A stretch of DNA of 64,000 nt, taken from assembly GCA_024277115.1 (NCBI GenBank), contig JAJRVW010000081.1:1-64000 (forward strand). Reading direction: 5' to 3'. Made by a program: the position numbers and the translations under genes. Origin of the DNA: Calditrichota bacterium (GTDB lineage Bacteria; Calditrichota; Calditrichia; Calditrichales; J004). Positions 42,368 through 51,855 of the stretch are shown in pieces. The first letter of the stretch is position 1. Each line of letters opens with the position of its first letter. Under the pieces are notes generated by a model, which was not told the DNA's origin, did not search any database, and was given only the letters and a program-made list of their open reading frames with translations.

Positions 42368-42931
42368 CTATGATTCAATCATGCCAGTTTTACGCGCATA
42401 CTCAAAAATACCTCCTGCTTCCACAATCGGCAAAACATCACCGAGCGGTTTTAAATGATATTCCTTTCCGGACGTGTTGTTTTTTAGAATATTTCTATCC
42501 ACGTCAATTTCTAATAGATCACCCGTGCAAATTTCCTGTTTAAGCTTCCCTGTACATTCATAAGGGATCACAAAACCGCCATCCACCGCATTGCGATAAA
42601 AAATCCGGGCATAGGACTCGGCAATCACAATTTTTACACCCGCTTTTTGCAGGGCAAACGGTGCATGTTCCCGTGAAGAGCCACAGCCAAAATTAGAACC
42701 GCCAATCATAATGCTAAATTCGGAAAGATGATTATCGCCCTTAATAAAAGGGATGCCACCATCGGGCAAACCGGCTTGTTCGAGCGGGACACTGGATAAT
42801 GCAAACTGCCCGTATTTTTTTGATTCTTCTTCATCGCTTAAACTATAAACCAGGTGCTCCGCCGGGATAATCTGATCCGTATCAATATTATCACCCAAAA
42901 CGTATGCTTTTCCTTCAATTCTATTTTTCAT
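42368..42931 (-). CDS. leuD: 3-isopropylmalate dehydratase small subunit
   Basis: GDNIDTDQIIPA, GGSNFGCGSSREHAPFAL. Confidence 0.95.
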   Translation of the reverse strand: MKNRIEGKAYVLGDNIDTDQIIPAEHLVYSLSDEEESKKYGQFALSSVPLEQAGLPDGGIPFIKGDNHLSEFSIMIGGSNFGCGSSREHAPFALQKAGVKIVIAESYARIFYRNAVDGGFVIPYECTGKLKQEICTGDLLEIDVDRNILKNNTSGKEYHLKPLGDVLPIVEAGGIFEYARKTGMIES

Positions 42932-42959
42932 TTTTTTCCTATGATTAAATTAGATTGGA

Positions 42960-43031
42960 TGTCATTCTGAAAGTAGCGCAGCGGAGTGAAGAATCCTATA
43001 ATCCAGGAGATGCTCGTTCCTCAGCATGACA
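42960..43031. repeat. 72-bp tgtcattctga...agcatgaca repeat in leuC-leuD spacer
   Basis: Terminal inverted ends; contains gcgcagcggagtgaagaatcc. Confidence 0.75.
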
Positions 43032-43049
43032 ACTATCATCCACCAAATA

Positions 43050-44345
43050 TTACAAAAAATCCCGGGGATCCGTAATGACCCCGTTAACCGCCGATGCCGC
43101 AACGGTATAAGCCGAAGCCAGGTAAACTTCCGATTTTTTACTGCCCATCCGCCCCGGAAAATTCCGGTTAGTCGTTGAAACCACAATATCATGATCCACC
43201 GAGCGGCCAATGGTATCGGCCGGCCCGCCCAGGCACGCCGCGCAGGATGATTTTGTTAGAGAACAACCGGCCTTAAGTAAAATTTCTTTCAATGAAATTC
43301 CTTTATACGTTTCCGTTTCCAGTAACGCGGCGACTTCGGTACTGCCCGGAACCACAAAGGTAGGCACCTTCACAGTTTTATTTAGAAGTATTTCACAGGC
43401 CATTTTAAAATCACTTATTTTCCCGCCCGTACAGGAACCAATATAGCCTTTTGTTATTTTCGAACCGGCCACATTACGGACGGTGTCCCGGTTATCCGGG
43501 CTGTGCGGCTTGGCCACAACTGGTTCCATTTGCGCCACATTATATTCATATTTACTGTGATATTTTGCAGCGGGATCACTTGTAAAAATTTCAAACGACC
43601 TATTTGTTCTTCGCTTTACATATTCCTGCGTCACTTCATCGGCGGCAATTATACCGTTCATGCCCCCTGCTTCAATCGCCATATTTGTAAGCGTCATCCG
43701 TTCGTTCATACTCAATGAAAAGACCGCCTCACCGTCAAATTCCATCGCACGATAGGTGGCGCCATCAGTTGTAATATCTCCAAGTATTTGCAGGATTAAA
43801 TCTTTGGCCGTAAGATATTTTGGCATTTGGCCATGAAAAGTAAACTTCATTGACTCCGGTACTTTTTCCCAAATTTTGCCTGTGCCTAAAATGAAAGCCG
43901 CATCCGTATTGCCCACGCCCGTGGAAAAAAGCCCAAATGCGCCCGAAGTGCAGGTGTGCGAATCTGTGCCAAACAGAACCGTACCCGGCAGGTTAAAACC
44001 CTCTTCGGCCAGGGCGATATGGCACACGCCTTTGTAACGCTCCGTACCCACGTCATAATAATTGGGCAGATTATGTTGAGTGGCAAATTGCTGCAATAAA
44101 CTCACATTTCGGTTAGCGTGTTTATCGCCCGTAAAAATATAGTGGTCAGGAAAAACGACCAGCTTCTCTTTGTCCCAGATTTTTGCCTGTTCGCCAAACT
44201 CACGCTGCCAGATTTGAAACGTGGGCGGTCCACAGACATCGTGGGTCATAAGGGTGTCCACATTCAGCCAGATATTTTCACCCGGTTTTACTTCTTTTTT
44301 TCCGGCTGCCTTTGCCAATATTTTTTCTGTGATGGTCATTGCCAT
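43050..44345 (-). CDS. leuC: 3-isopropylmalate dehydratase large subunit
   Basis: TMLTHDVCGP-like region, FGTDSHTCTSGAFGLF, GSCTGGKISDF, SSCAACLGGP, STTNRNFPGRMG. Confidence 0.96.
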   Translation of the reverse strand: MAMTITEKILAKAAGKKEVKPGENIWLNVDTLMTHDVCGPPTFQIWQREFGEQAKIWDKEKLVVFPDHYIFTGDKHANRNVSLLQQFATQHNLPNYYDVGTERYKGVCHIALAEEGFNLPGTVLFGTDSHTCTSGAFGLFSTGVGNTDAAFILGTGKIWEKVPESMKFTFHGQMPKYLTAKDLILQILGDITTDGATYRAMEFDGEAVFSLSMNERMTLTNMAIEAGGMNGIIAADEVTQEYVKRRTNRSFEIFTSDPAAKYHSKYEYNVAQMEPVVAKPHSPDNRDTVRNVAGSKITKGYIGSCTGGKISDFKMACEILLNKTVKVPTFVVPGSTEVAALLETETYKGISLKEILLKAGCSLTKSSCAACLGGPADTIGRSVDHDIVVSTTNRNFPGRMGSKKSEVYLASAYTVAASAVNGVITDPRDFL

Positions 44346-44392
44346 GATTTTAAATTTCCCTTTTATAGTTTATTGATCTAATGTCGCACTGC

Positions 44393-44541
44393 TGTCATGT
44401 TGAGGCGCTCTTACCGAAATATTCCATTTTTTCTTGTTCAGGATTCTTCGTTAAAAACAACTCAGAATGACAGGGTGCCTTTTTCATTCTGAGCAGCCGT
44501 TCTGTGGCGTGCCGAAGTATCCCTTCATATTAGGAATGACG
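44393..44541. repeat. Two gtcattctga-type repeat units in leuA-leuC spacer (44393-44472 and 44484-44541)
   Basis: tgtcatgttgag...ctcagaatgaca followed by tcattctgagcagcc...ggaatgac. Confidence 0.65.
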
Positions 44542-44568
44542 ACCTGTACAATAATTACAAAAAAAAGA

Positions 44569-46146
44569 CTATGCTGTTTTTAATGATTCTTCAAATTCTT
44601 TTCCGCCATTTTCTTTGTCGTACGCCGCTTTTTTATTGATAGCCATCAAAAAAGCCCGTGCGCTGGCTTCCACAACATCCGTCGAAACGCCCCTTCCGTT
44701 AAAGGATTTTTCTCCGGAACGGATGCGTAACAAGGCCTCGCCCAACGCTTCCCTGCCCGATGTAACCGAACGTACTTGGTATGATTCGATCATAAACTGT
44801 TTGTTTAAGGCACGCTCGATGGCATTAAAAACTGCCGCAACCGGTCCATCGCCTGTGGCCGATTCCTGAATTACTTCCCCGTTCACATTCAATTTTATTG
44901 CTGCGGTGGGGATGGCGTGGCTACCTAAATGCACCTGAAAATATTCCAGGTTAAAATGCTCATTCTTTTTGTAGGCCTCATCGCCCATCAAAATGCGCAG
45001 ATCATCATCAAAGATTTCTTTTTTCTTATCCGAAAGGTCGGTAAATAATTTATAAACCCGGTCCAGCTCTTTCTCGTCCAACTTATAACCCAAAACTTCC
45101 AACCGGGATTTTAATCCGTGCCGCCCGGAATGCCGTCACAAAACAATTTTAGTATGGGTAACACCCACTTCTTCCGGTGTCATAATCTCATAAGTTTCCC
45201 TGTTTTTCAACATGCCGTCCTGATGGATTCCCGCCTCATGGGCAAAAGCATTGGCGCCAACGATTGCCTTATTGGGCTGCACGATCATCCCGGTAAAGCC
45301 GGAAACCATTTTGCTGGTATTAAGTAAATCTTTTGTATTAAGGTTTGTATGAAAATCGAACAGGTCGCTGCGTACTTTTAAGGCCATCACAACCTCTTCC
45401 AAAGAAGCATTGCCTGCACGTTCACCAATCCCGTTTATGGTGCACTCAATTTGCCGCGCGCCGGCGTTTAACGCGGAGATAGAATTAGCAACCGCCAGGC
45501 CCAGGTCATTATGGCAATGCACACTGATAATGGCCCGGTCAATATTTTTCACTCTCTTTTTTATTTCGCTGATAATCGTGGCGTATTCCTGTGGCAAGGT
45601 GTAACCGGTGGTGTCCGGGATGTTGACCGTCGTAGCGCCGGCTTCGATGGCTGTCTCTATCACATCGGCCAGATAGCCGATTTCCGTACGCCCGGCATCT
45701 TCGGCCGAAAACTCCACATCATCGCAAAAAGTTTTGGCGTACTTAACCGCGTCGTAGGACATTTTTAAAACCGTCTCCCTTTTTTCATGCATCGATCGGC
45801 CATATTGCGAACCGCTGAATTTGCCCAAAATATGATAATCCGAAGTGCTGGAAAAAGTATGTATTCGTGGCTTTTTGGCTTCGCTGATTGCTTCCCACGC
45901 TTTTTTGATGTCAATCTCTTTAGCCCTGCAAAGCGCGGCGATTGTAACGCCAATCTCTGCCGAAATGCGCTTTACCGCCTCAAATTGTGCTGGGGAAGAA
46001 ATGGGAAATCCCGCTTCGATCACATCCACATTCAGCTTCTCAAGCTGGCGCGCTATTTCCAGCTTTTCCATAATATTCAGGGATGCCCCGGGCGATTGCT
46101 CGCCATCGCGCAAGGTCGTATCAAAAATGATTATTTGTTCTGACAT
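44569..46146 (-). pseudogene. leuA: 2-isopropylmalate synthase with in-frame TGA at 45136-45138
   Basis: [42 protein letters not shown]; reads [32 protein letters not shown] where GKHSGRH is expected; regulatory domain continues in frame. Confidence 0.93.
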
Positions 46147-46184
46147 AGCTTTTTCCTTCTTTTTGAATAGAAAATTTTATTTAT

Positions 46185-46387
46185 GTAGTCATTCTGCAAG
46201 AATACTTTTTCTCAAGGGTCTGACCCCGGAATGAAAAAAGATTCCTGCGGAATGACAGCACACGCGTGTCATTCTGATGGGATTCCGGTGTTCTTAATCG
46301 GAATGAGAGAAGAATCCCATTGTTTTTCAATCTTATTATTAACCATGAAGGGATTCTTCACTGCACTGCGTTCCGCTCAGAATGACA
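46185..46387. repeat. Two gtcattctg repeat units in leuB-leuA spacer (46185-46257, 46267-46387)
   Basis: Ends gtcattctg/aatgaca; second has tgtcattctgat...gctcagaatgaca. Confidence 0.75.
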
Positions 46388-46397
46388 GTTCCAGTTA

Positions 46398-47480
46398 TCA
46401 TACAAGCTCATCACTATAAACCTGCTCACACTGCTTCAAAACCATCTTGGTCATCTCCGTAGTTGAAATAATTTTTGAACCTTCTTGGGCGATGTCCTCC
46501 GTGCAATAGCCATCCTGTAAAGTATTTTCAACCGCTTGCTCAATAATCTGTGCCGCTTGCTTGTTTTTAAATGTTTGCTCAAAGAGCATCGCTACAGATA
46601 AAATCGCCGCAACCGGATTCGCTTTATTTTGTCCGGCAATATCCGGCGCGCTGCCATGGACCGGCTCATACATGGCGTGTTTTGCGCCAATACTGGCCGA
46701 TGGAAGCATGCCCAGGCTACCGGTTATCATCCCGGCAATATCGCTTAAAATATCCCCAAAAAGATTTGAAGTAAGGATCACATCAAACTGTTTCGGATCA
46801 CGAACAATTTGCATAGCGGCGTTGTCCACGTACATATTTGTTAGTTCAATTTGCGGATAATCTTTGGCAATTGCCGCAACCGTATTGCGCCAAAACTGCG
46901 AGACCTCCAGCACATTGGCTTTATCTACCGACATGACTTTTTTATTGCGCCGTCCGGCAATTTCAAACGCCACCCGCGCAATCCGCTCAATTTCATGTTT
47001 GGAATAAACCATAGTATTCCAGCCTTTTTCACCATCCTGCCCGCGTGGCCGGCCAAAATAAATGCCGCCGGTCAACTCGCGTAAAACGATAAAATCGGTG
47101 CCTTTTAATACGTCCTCTTTCAGGGAAGAAGCATTCAGGAAGGAAGAAAAAACTTTGGCCGGCCGGATATTGGCATACAAGCCCAGCTCTTTGCGCAATT
47201 TTAAAAGGGCCGCCTCCGGTTTTAAATGATGTTCCAGATTTTCCCATTTAGGGCCGCCAACCGCCCCTAAAAAAACGGCATCTGCCTCAAGACAGGCATT
47301 TAAAGCTTCATCCGTTAAAGGTGTTCCAAATTTTTCATAAGACGCGCCGCCAATAAGTTGCTCATTCAGGGAAAGCGTAATCCCTGATTGCTTCGCCATA
47401 AATTGTAAAACCTGTACGGCGGCTTTGGTTACCTCCGGGCCAATACCATCGCCTGGAAGAGGGGTCAGTTTAAAATCCAT
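46398..47480 (-). CDS. leuB: 3-isopropylmalate dehydrogenase
   Basis: PLPGDGIGPEVTKAA, ELTGGIYFGRPRG, YVDNAAMQIVRDPKQFDVILTSNLFGDILSDIAGMITGSLGMLPSASIG. Confidence 0.97.
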   Translation of the reverse strand: MDFKLTPLPGDGIGPEVTKAAVQVLQFMAKQSGITLSLNEQLIGGASYEKFGTPLTDEALNACLEADAVFLGAVGGPKWENLEHHLKPEAALLKLRKELGLYANIRPAKVFSSFLNASSLKEDVLKGTDFIVLRELTGGIYFGRPRGQDGEKGWNTMVYSKHEIERIARVAFEIAGRRNKKVMSVDKANVLEVSQFWRNTVAAIAKDYPQIELTNMYVDNAAMQIVRDPKQFDVILTSNLFGDILSDIAGMITGSLGMLPSASIGAKHAMYEPVHGSAPDIAGQNKANPVAAILSVAMLFEQTFKNKQAAQIIEQAVENTLQDGYCTEDIAQEGSKIISTTEMTKMVLKQCEQVYSDELV

Positions 47481-47489
47481 AAATATCCT

Positions 47490-47642
47490 TAAAAAGTTTA
47501 TGATAAACTTCCCGGATACAATCCAGCTTTTCAGGAGAATCCCGAAACCTATTTTAGAACGATGTTAATTTATGTGGTATGATTTTGGGATTCTTTAGTC
47601 TTAGCCTAAGAGTAAGAGGCGCAGGCTAAGGAGAATAATCCC
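47490..47642 (-). promoter_or_regulatory. Candidate leu attenuator region (competing stems plus AT-rich terminator-like hairpin)
   Basis: Minus strand: A=GGGATTATTCTCCTTAGCCT, B=AGGCTAAGACTAAAGAATCCC (pairs with A), C=GGGATTCTCC (pairs with B), then AAGTTTA-TCA-TAAACTTTTT just before leuB. Confidence 0.55.
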
Positions 47643-47765
47643 GTTAAGTAGAATAATATCCAGCGGAAGGTTAATACTGTTTAAAATGCGCACACTACGA
47701 TTATTTTGAACACACATATCCTCTGCGTTCATGGAAAGAGAAATATTTTTAATCGAAGGGTTCAT
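47601..47765 (-). CDS. Leu/Ile-rich leader peptide upstream of leuB
   Basis: 54-codon ORF MNPSIKNISLSMNAEDMCVQNNRSVRILNSINLPLDIILLNGIILLSLRLLLLG*; 11 Leu and 5 Ile in the last 24 codons. Confidence 0.7.
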   Translation of the reverse strand: MNPSIKNISLSMNAEDMCVQNNRSVRILNSINLPLDIILLNGIILLSLRLLLLG

Positions 47766-47872
47766 TTTATTTAATGTGTTGATTTGTGAAAGCCAAGTGT
47801 AAACAAGCCAAAACTAAATTGCAATTATTTTTAATAGTCGAGCACACATCCCAACTATTTAGATTTAAATTA

Positions 47873-48769
47873 TTATTGCCTTAAAGATATAAGTAATTGT
47901 AAACTCTTATCAATCTTAAGTTCTTCTAGCAAGTTGTATATGTTTTGACAATGTCGCTGTACATTATATTTGACATCAATATAAACACCTGGTAATATTT
48001 TTTTCCATTCTCCGTCAGTGGCAACATTCTCATGGCTTGGCCTTGTATTAATAAAAAACTTTTGCTTACTTGATCTTATCGGTAATTTATCAACACTAAG
48101 GAAACCAAGTTTAAAAAGTTCTTTAACAACTATTTCATCAAGATCTGCCCATGTTTTAGGATTATACTTTTCATCACCTATCAATAACCATTCTGGTTTA
48201 ATATTAACTAAATCTTCTGCAGATTTATTCTTTAAGTCTTTAACAGATATAAACCCATCCCTATATGAATTTGGGGAGAAGTTTTTAGCTATATTGTCAT
48301 TAATTACCGTATTTAGCTCCTCCGTAATAAAAGTATTGATATATGATTTGTGACTAAAAAACTTTCTCATTATGATTTTGTAAAATTCCTCCATATCAGT
48401 TCCAAGTATTTTGTCTACCTGATTTGCCTTTAGGTTCAATTGACGACAGTACTTATCAATAATTGTCTGTGGGTAAACATTTCTATTTTCGGCAATAATA
48501 TTTGTTGCTTCTCTTCTTGAAATCTTAAACTTCTTAATTAGATAAACTAAATCTAAGATTTGTGTTAAAGCAGATGGAATATGTGAAGGGTGTTGGAGAA
48601 GATAAATTTTCTGATTTTTAAACTTACTATTCTTAGTCTTCATATTGTGGGTTCGTAATAACAACCTCCTTATAACAGAATTCGGTGTATCTTGGAATGA
48701 TTCTGAATGTTTTAATAAATAGTCGTATATTTCCTGATCTATTTCAATTTGAATATAATTTCCCATCAT
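47873..48769 (-). CDS. Uncharacterised protein with SeqA-N-like/ribbon-helix-helix-like N-terminus
   Basis: IQIEIDQEIYDYLLKHSESFQDTPNSVIRRLLL; remainder not recognised; AT-rich island. Confidence 0.6.
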   Translation of the reverse strand: MMGNYIQIEIDQEIYDYLLKHSESFQDTPNSVIRRLLLRTHNMKTKNSKFKNQKIYLLQHPSHIPSALTQILDLVYLIKKFKISRREATNIIAENRNVYPQTIIDKYCRQLNLKANQVDKILGTDMEEFYKIIMRKFFSHKSYINTFITEELNTVINDNIAKNFSPNSYRDGFISVKDLKNKSAEDLVNIKPEWLLIGDEKYNPKTWADLDEIVVKELFKLGFLSVDKLPIRSSKQKFFINTRPSHENVATDGEWKKILPGVYIDVKYNVQRHCQNIYNLLEELKIDKSLQLLISLRQ

Positions 48770-48801
48770 ACACCTCTCTTTTTTTAACTTATTACACTTG
48801 T

Positions 48802-48830
48802 AGTATAAGTAGTAGACGTAGTTAAGTCAA
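48802..48830 (-). promoter_or_regulatory. Sigma70-like promoter TTGACT-N17-TATACT
   Basis: Minus-strand reading TTGACTTAACTACGTCTACTACTTATACT, about 30-60 nt upstream of the 48769 start. Confidence 0.6.
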
Positions 48831-48875
48831 TTTTTTTCACTTAAATATTTTTATTTGCATTTCTATATCTCCCTT

Positions 48876-48899
48876 TGTACCATTACACCACACGGTACA
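48876..48899. promoter_or_regulatory. Inverted repeat TGTACC-N12-GGTACA upstream of GntR gene
   Basis: 6-bp perfect arms, ending 15 nt before the proposed ATG at 48914. Confidence 0.5.
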
Positions 48900-48913
48900 T
48901 ATGGGACAAAAAT

Positions 48914-49294
48914 ATGGAAATAATAATCGACATTGAAAATGAAACACCTTTGTTTGCACAATTGATCGGGCAAATAAAGGAAGCAGTCCTCAAAGGGAAA
49001 ATAAAACCCGGCGACCCGTTGCCCTCAATCCGGCAATTGGCGAACGACCTGAACCTGAACAGTAAAACCGTCGCTAAAGCTTATCGCCTATTGGAGCGTG
49101 ATTCGGTTATTAAGGCCAGAGGTTACCGCGGTACATTTGTCCACCCGGATGCCGTTGCAAACAGTACGGTCGATTTAAATAAATGGGTTGAGGAGCGTTT
49201 AAACGAAACCGTAACAGCTTTTAGAAAATCAGGCGTAACAGATTCTGAAATCCGTATCGCCTTTGCAAACATCATGAACAAAAAAAACTTTTAG
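48914..49294 (+). CDS. GntR-family regulator, YtrA-like
   Basis: PLFAQLIGQIKEAVLKGKIKPGDPLPSIRQLANDLNLNSKTVAKAYRLLERDSVI; short C-terminus. Confidence 0.9.
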   Translation: MEIIIDIENETPLFAQLIGQIKEAVLKGKIKPGDPLPSIRQLANDLNLNSKTVAKAYRLLERDSVIKARGYRGTFVHPDAVANSTVDLNKWVEERLNETVTAFRKSGVTDSEIRIAFANIMNKKNF

Positions 49295-49303
49295 GGAGAA
49301 AAC

Positions 49304-50170
49304 ATGTCTGAAAATATTTTATTTTACCTTGTATTTTTAAGCCAGATATTTCTGGTTTCTTATTACTATCCAAAAGAAATTTTAAAGCGGATCAGTTATG
49401 TGATTGAAACATACCCGGTGGATAAATATCCAAAACTTTACATCAAGCACCCGGATTATTATCGGCTGGGCCAAACAATTTTCAAAGTGATCAATTACAT
49501 CATTCTGGCACTGGGACTAATCATTTTAATTGCTGTTGCCGTTTGGGACAGTAACTCGGATGGCAAAGTAAATGAAGTTATCCCCGCCGCATATTTTTTC
49601 CTTCAGATGGTCCCCATGATTATGATGGAGATTTCCGGCTTTGCCTATTTTAAACTAATGCGAAAAACAGATATGCGGACAAAGCGGACAGCCGACTTGG
49701 AGCCAAGGCGATTATTTGATTTTGTTCCTCCATTTTCCCTTGGAATAGCGCTCGTCATGTTTGTGGCTTGTATTCTGTTTTATCATAATCTTGAGCCGCT
49801 TCGGATAAGCGTAGAAAATGATACGTTTACTATTTTACTTACCCTTTTGCTAACCAATATTTTATTTGCCGGGATAATTTTTTGGAATCTGTATGGCAAA
49901 ACACGCGATCCATACCAGGATGGGCCGGATTATAAAAAACAGGTAAAAATGACCATTAAGTCGCTGATTTATACGAGTATAGTTGCAAGCGCTTTTTTTA
50001 TGATAAACAAAGCAATCGATACTTATAATCTGGATTTTATGCAACCGGTCCTGATGAGCGCTTACTTGCAGTTCATCATTTTTATAGGCCTGGGCGCCAT
50101 GCTCCGCAACCAGAATATAGAAGAAATGAATTTTGATGTCTACAAAGCCGACGTAACAGACGCAGGATAA
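49304..50170 (+). CDS. Hypothetical multi-TM membrane protein
   Basis: Several TM segments; directly downstream of the GntR gene. Confidence 0.65.
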   Translation: MSENILFYLVFLSQIFLVSYYYPKEILKRISYVIETYPVDKYPKLYIKHPDYYRLGQTIFKVINYIILALGLIILIAVAVWDSNSDGKVNEVIPAAYFFLQMVPMIMMEISGFAYFKLMRKTDMRTKRTADLEPRRLFDFVPPFSLGIALVMFVACILFYHNLEPLRISVENDTFTILLTLLLTNILFAGIIFWNLYGKTRDPYQDGPDYKKQVKMTIKSLIYTSIVASAFFMINKAIDTYNLDFMQPVLMSAYLQFIIFIGLGAMLRNQNIEEMNFDVYKADVTDAG

Positions 50171-50224
50171 AATTTCAAAATGGCCGTATTAAAAATATTA
50201 TGAAAAATAAACACAACCCAACGA

Positions 50225-50296
50225 TGTCATTGTATAACAATCTTTTTGGGTAAGGAATAATCCTCCTATAACGAAAAAGATTCATTCAAAATGACA
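50225..50296. repeat. 72-bp tgtcattg...aaaatgaca repeat
   Basis: Shares cgaaaaagatt..tt.a.aatgacaaaatatct with the 58934 copy. Confidence 0.65.
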
Positions 50297-50377
50297 AAAT
50301 ATCTATATTGACCTGATAAAGGCATCGGGAAATTAAAAACAAATCAGTTATTGCTGGGTAAACACAGATAAAAAGGA

Positions 50378-50566
50378 GTGAAAAAGATGTTGGAAGGATT
50401 AAAAGGCAAAGAGGTTATTATACAGATTGGAACAGCCAGTTCTTTTACAGACCGCCACAAGGGTACAGTTATAAAAATCGGGGATTCATGGCTCCAAATT
50501 AAAACTAAAAAGAAAATGGTTTATATCAATATTGAAAAAATTGGCAGCATTTCCACTACACTCTAA
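50378..50566 (+). CDS. Hypothetical small protein
   Basis: 62 aa, LKGKEVIIQIGTASSFTDRHKGTVIKIGDSWLQIKTKKKMVYINIEKIGSI (SH3/Sm-like beta pattern); ribosome binding site ggagtg. Confidence 0.55.
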   Translation: MKKMLEGLKGKEVIIQIGTASSFTDRHKGTVIKIGDSWLQIKTKKKMVYINIEKIGSISTTL

Positions 50567-50583
50567 TTAAGAAAGGAAAACAA

Positions 50584-50781
50584 ATGAGTTCAAAAAAAGC
50601 ATCCATTTTAAATATCGTCACTGCTTTATTTTTTGCATCGCTCATAATAATTTCAAGCTATTTAATGGAAGGCTCCGAACAAAAGGATACAATTATGTAT
50701 TTGTTGATTGCAGTTTGGTTTATCCCGTTTACATATTTTTCCAAAATCGAAAATAAATACAAAAAAGCCAGGAAGTGTTAA
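50584..50781 (+). CDS. Hypothetical small two-TM protein
   Basis: 65 aa, two TM segments, RBS gaaagg, followed by a terminator-like hairpin at 50764-50793. Confidence 0.5.
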   Translation: MSSKKASILNIVTALFFASLIIISSYLMEGSEQKDTIMYLLIAVWFIPFTYFSKIENKYKKARKC

Positions 50782-50824
50782 TCCCTGGTTTTTTTGAATC
50801 AACAATTAAAAAATATTTATCTGA

Positions 50825-51643
50825 TTATTTTTTGTATAATCCGGCGGCCTTCTCTGCCGAAGTAACAATCCCTTTAATCATAGCCGAACTAAACCCATCG
50901 TGTTCCATTTGATTTAAACCGGAAATAGTTACGCCACGCGGCGTGGTCACCCGATCAATTTCATATTCAGGGTGCCGTTCGTTTTCGAGCAAAAGGGAGG
51001 CCGCCCCTTTGGCCGTTTGTGCTGCAATCTTTAAAGCTTTGTCGGCATGAAAACCAATCTCCACACCGCCTTGAGATGCGGCGCGAATGGCCCGCATAAA
51101 AAAAGCAAGGCCACAGGCTGCCAAAGCTGTCGCCGAACCCATAAGTTCTTCATCGATTAGCATGGCCTGCCCAAGTGTGTTAAAAATTGCTTCGGCTTTT
51201 TCTACCGCTTTGGATTTACCATTACTACTGGCCAGGCAAGTCATCGACTGGCGAATGGAAATGGCCGTATTAGGCATGGCTCGTACAATATCAATTTTAG
51301 CGCCAAGTATGGTGGCAATTTGCTGAACAGAAACACCCGTTACTACAGAAATTACAATATGTTTTTCAGGGATTAATTTTGGGGCAATTTCCTGTAACAC
51401 ACCGTCAATTTGCTGTGGCTCCACGGCTATTAAAATTATCTCTGATTGCTCGACGGCTTTTAAATTATCACTCTCTGTAAAAAAACCATCCTTAACAAGA
51501 TTTTCAATCCGTTCAAGTTTTCTGCGCGTCAAAATAATATCTTCTGCTTTGTACAACCCGGATTGTTTTAACCCTTGTGCAATGGCGCAGCCAATGTTCC
51601 CGGCGCCAAGTATGGTAAGTTTATTTGTTGATTTATTTTTCAT
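50825..51643 (-). CDS. proC: Pyrroline-5-carboxylate reductase
   Basis: LTILGAGNIGCAIAQGL, VRAMPNTAISI, GSATALAACGLAFFM, TPRGVTISGLNQME. Confidence 0.95.
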   Translation of the reverse strand: MKNKSTNKLTILGAGNIGCAIAQGLKQSGLYKAEDIILTRRKLERIENLVKDGFFTESDNLKAVEQSEIILIAVEPQQIDGVLQEIAPKLIPEKHIVISVVTGVSVQQIATILGAKIDIVRAMPNTAISIRQSMTCLASSNGKSKAVEKAEAIFNTLGQAMLIDEELMGSATALAACGLAFFMRAIRAASQGGVEIGFHADKALKIAAQTAKGAASLLLENERHPEYEIDRVTTPRGVTISGLNQMEHDGFSSAMIKGIVTSAEKAAGLYKK

Positions 51644-51855
51644 GGCCTCGCCTTATTTTGGTATAAAATTGGGATAAATAACTTCAGGTTCTGATGCTCC
51701 TCATTTTAGGATAATTTTTGTTTTATTGCTAAAAAATCCTGATCTGAAATAAAATTTATTTGACCAAATTTTTATCACTCCCTCAACAATCTTAATCGCG
51801 CAACCCTTCTCCCCGACAGTTAGGAAAAACAGCATAAATAACAAGGAGGTTTTCT

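Noticed and set aside
45136-45138. TGA recoded as glycine (code 25-like) because leuA TGA replaces a conserved Gly
   Set aside because: hemA, hemD and hemH end naturally at TGA, glycines elsewhere use GGN, and the other disrupted genes carry TAA.
42960-46387. CRISPR array from repeated gtcattctg/gaatgac units
   Set aside because: Units are dispersed in operon spacers, differ in sequence and have no regular spacer structure or cas genes.
47481-47600. T-box riboswitch upstream of leuB
   Set aside because: No AGGGTGGNACCGCG-like T-box sequence found in the leader; the leader-peptide model fits better.
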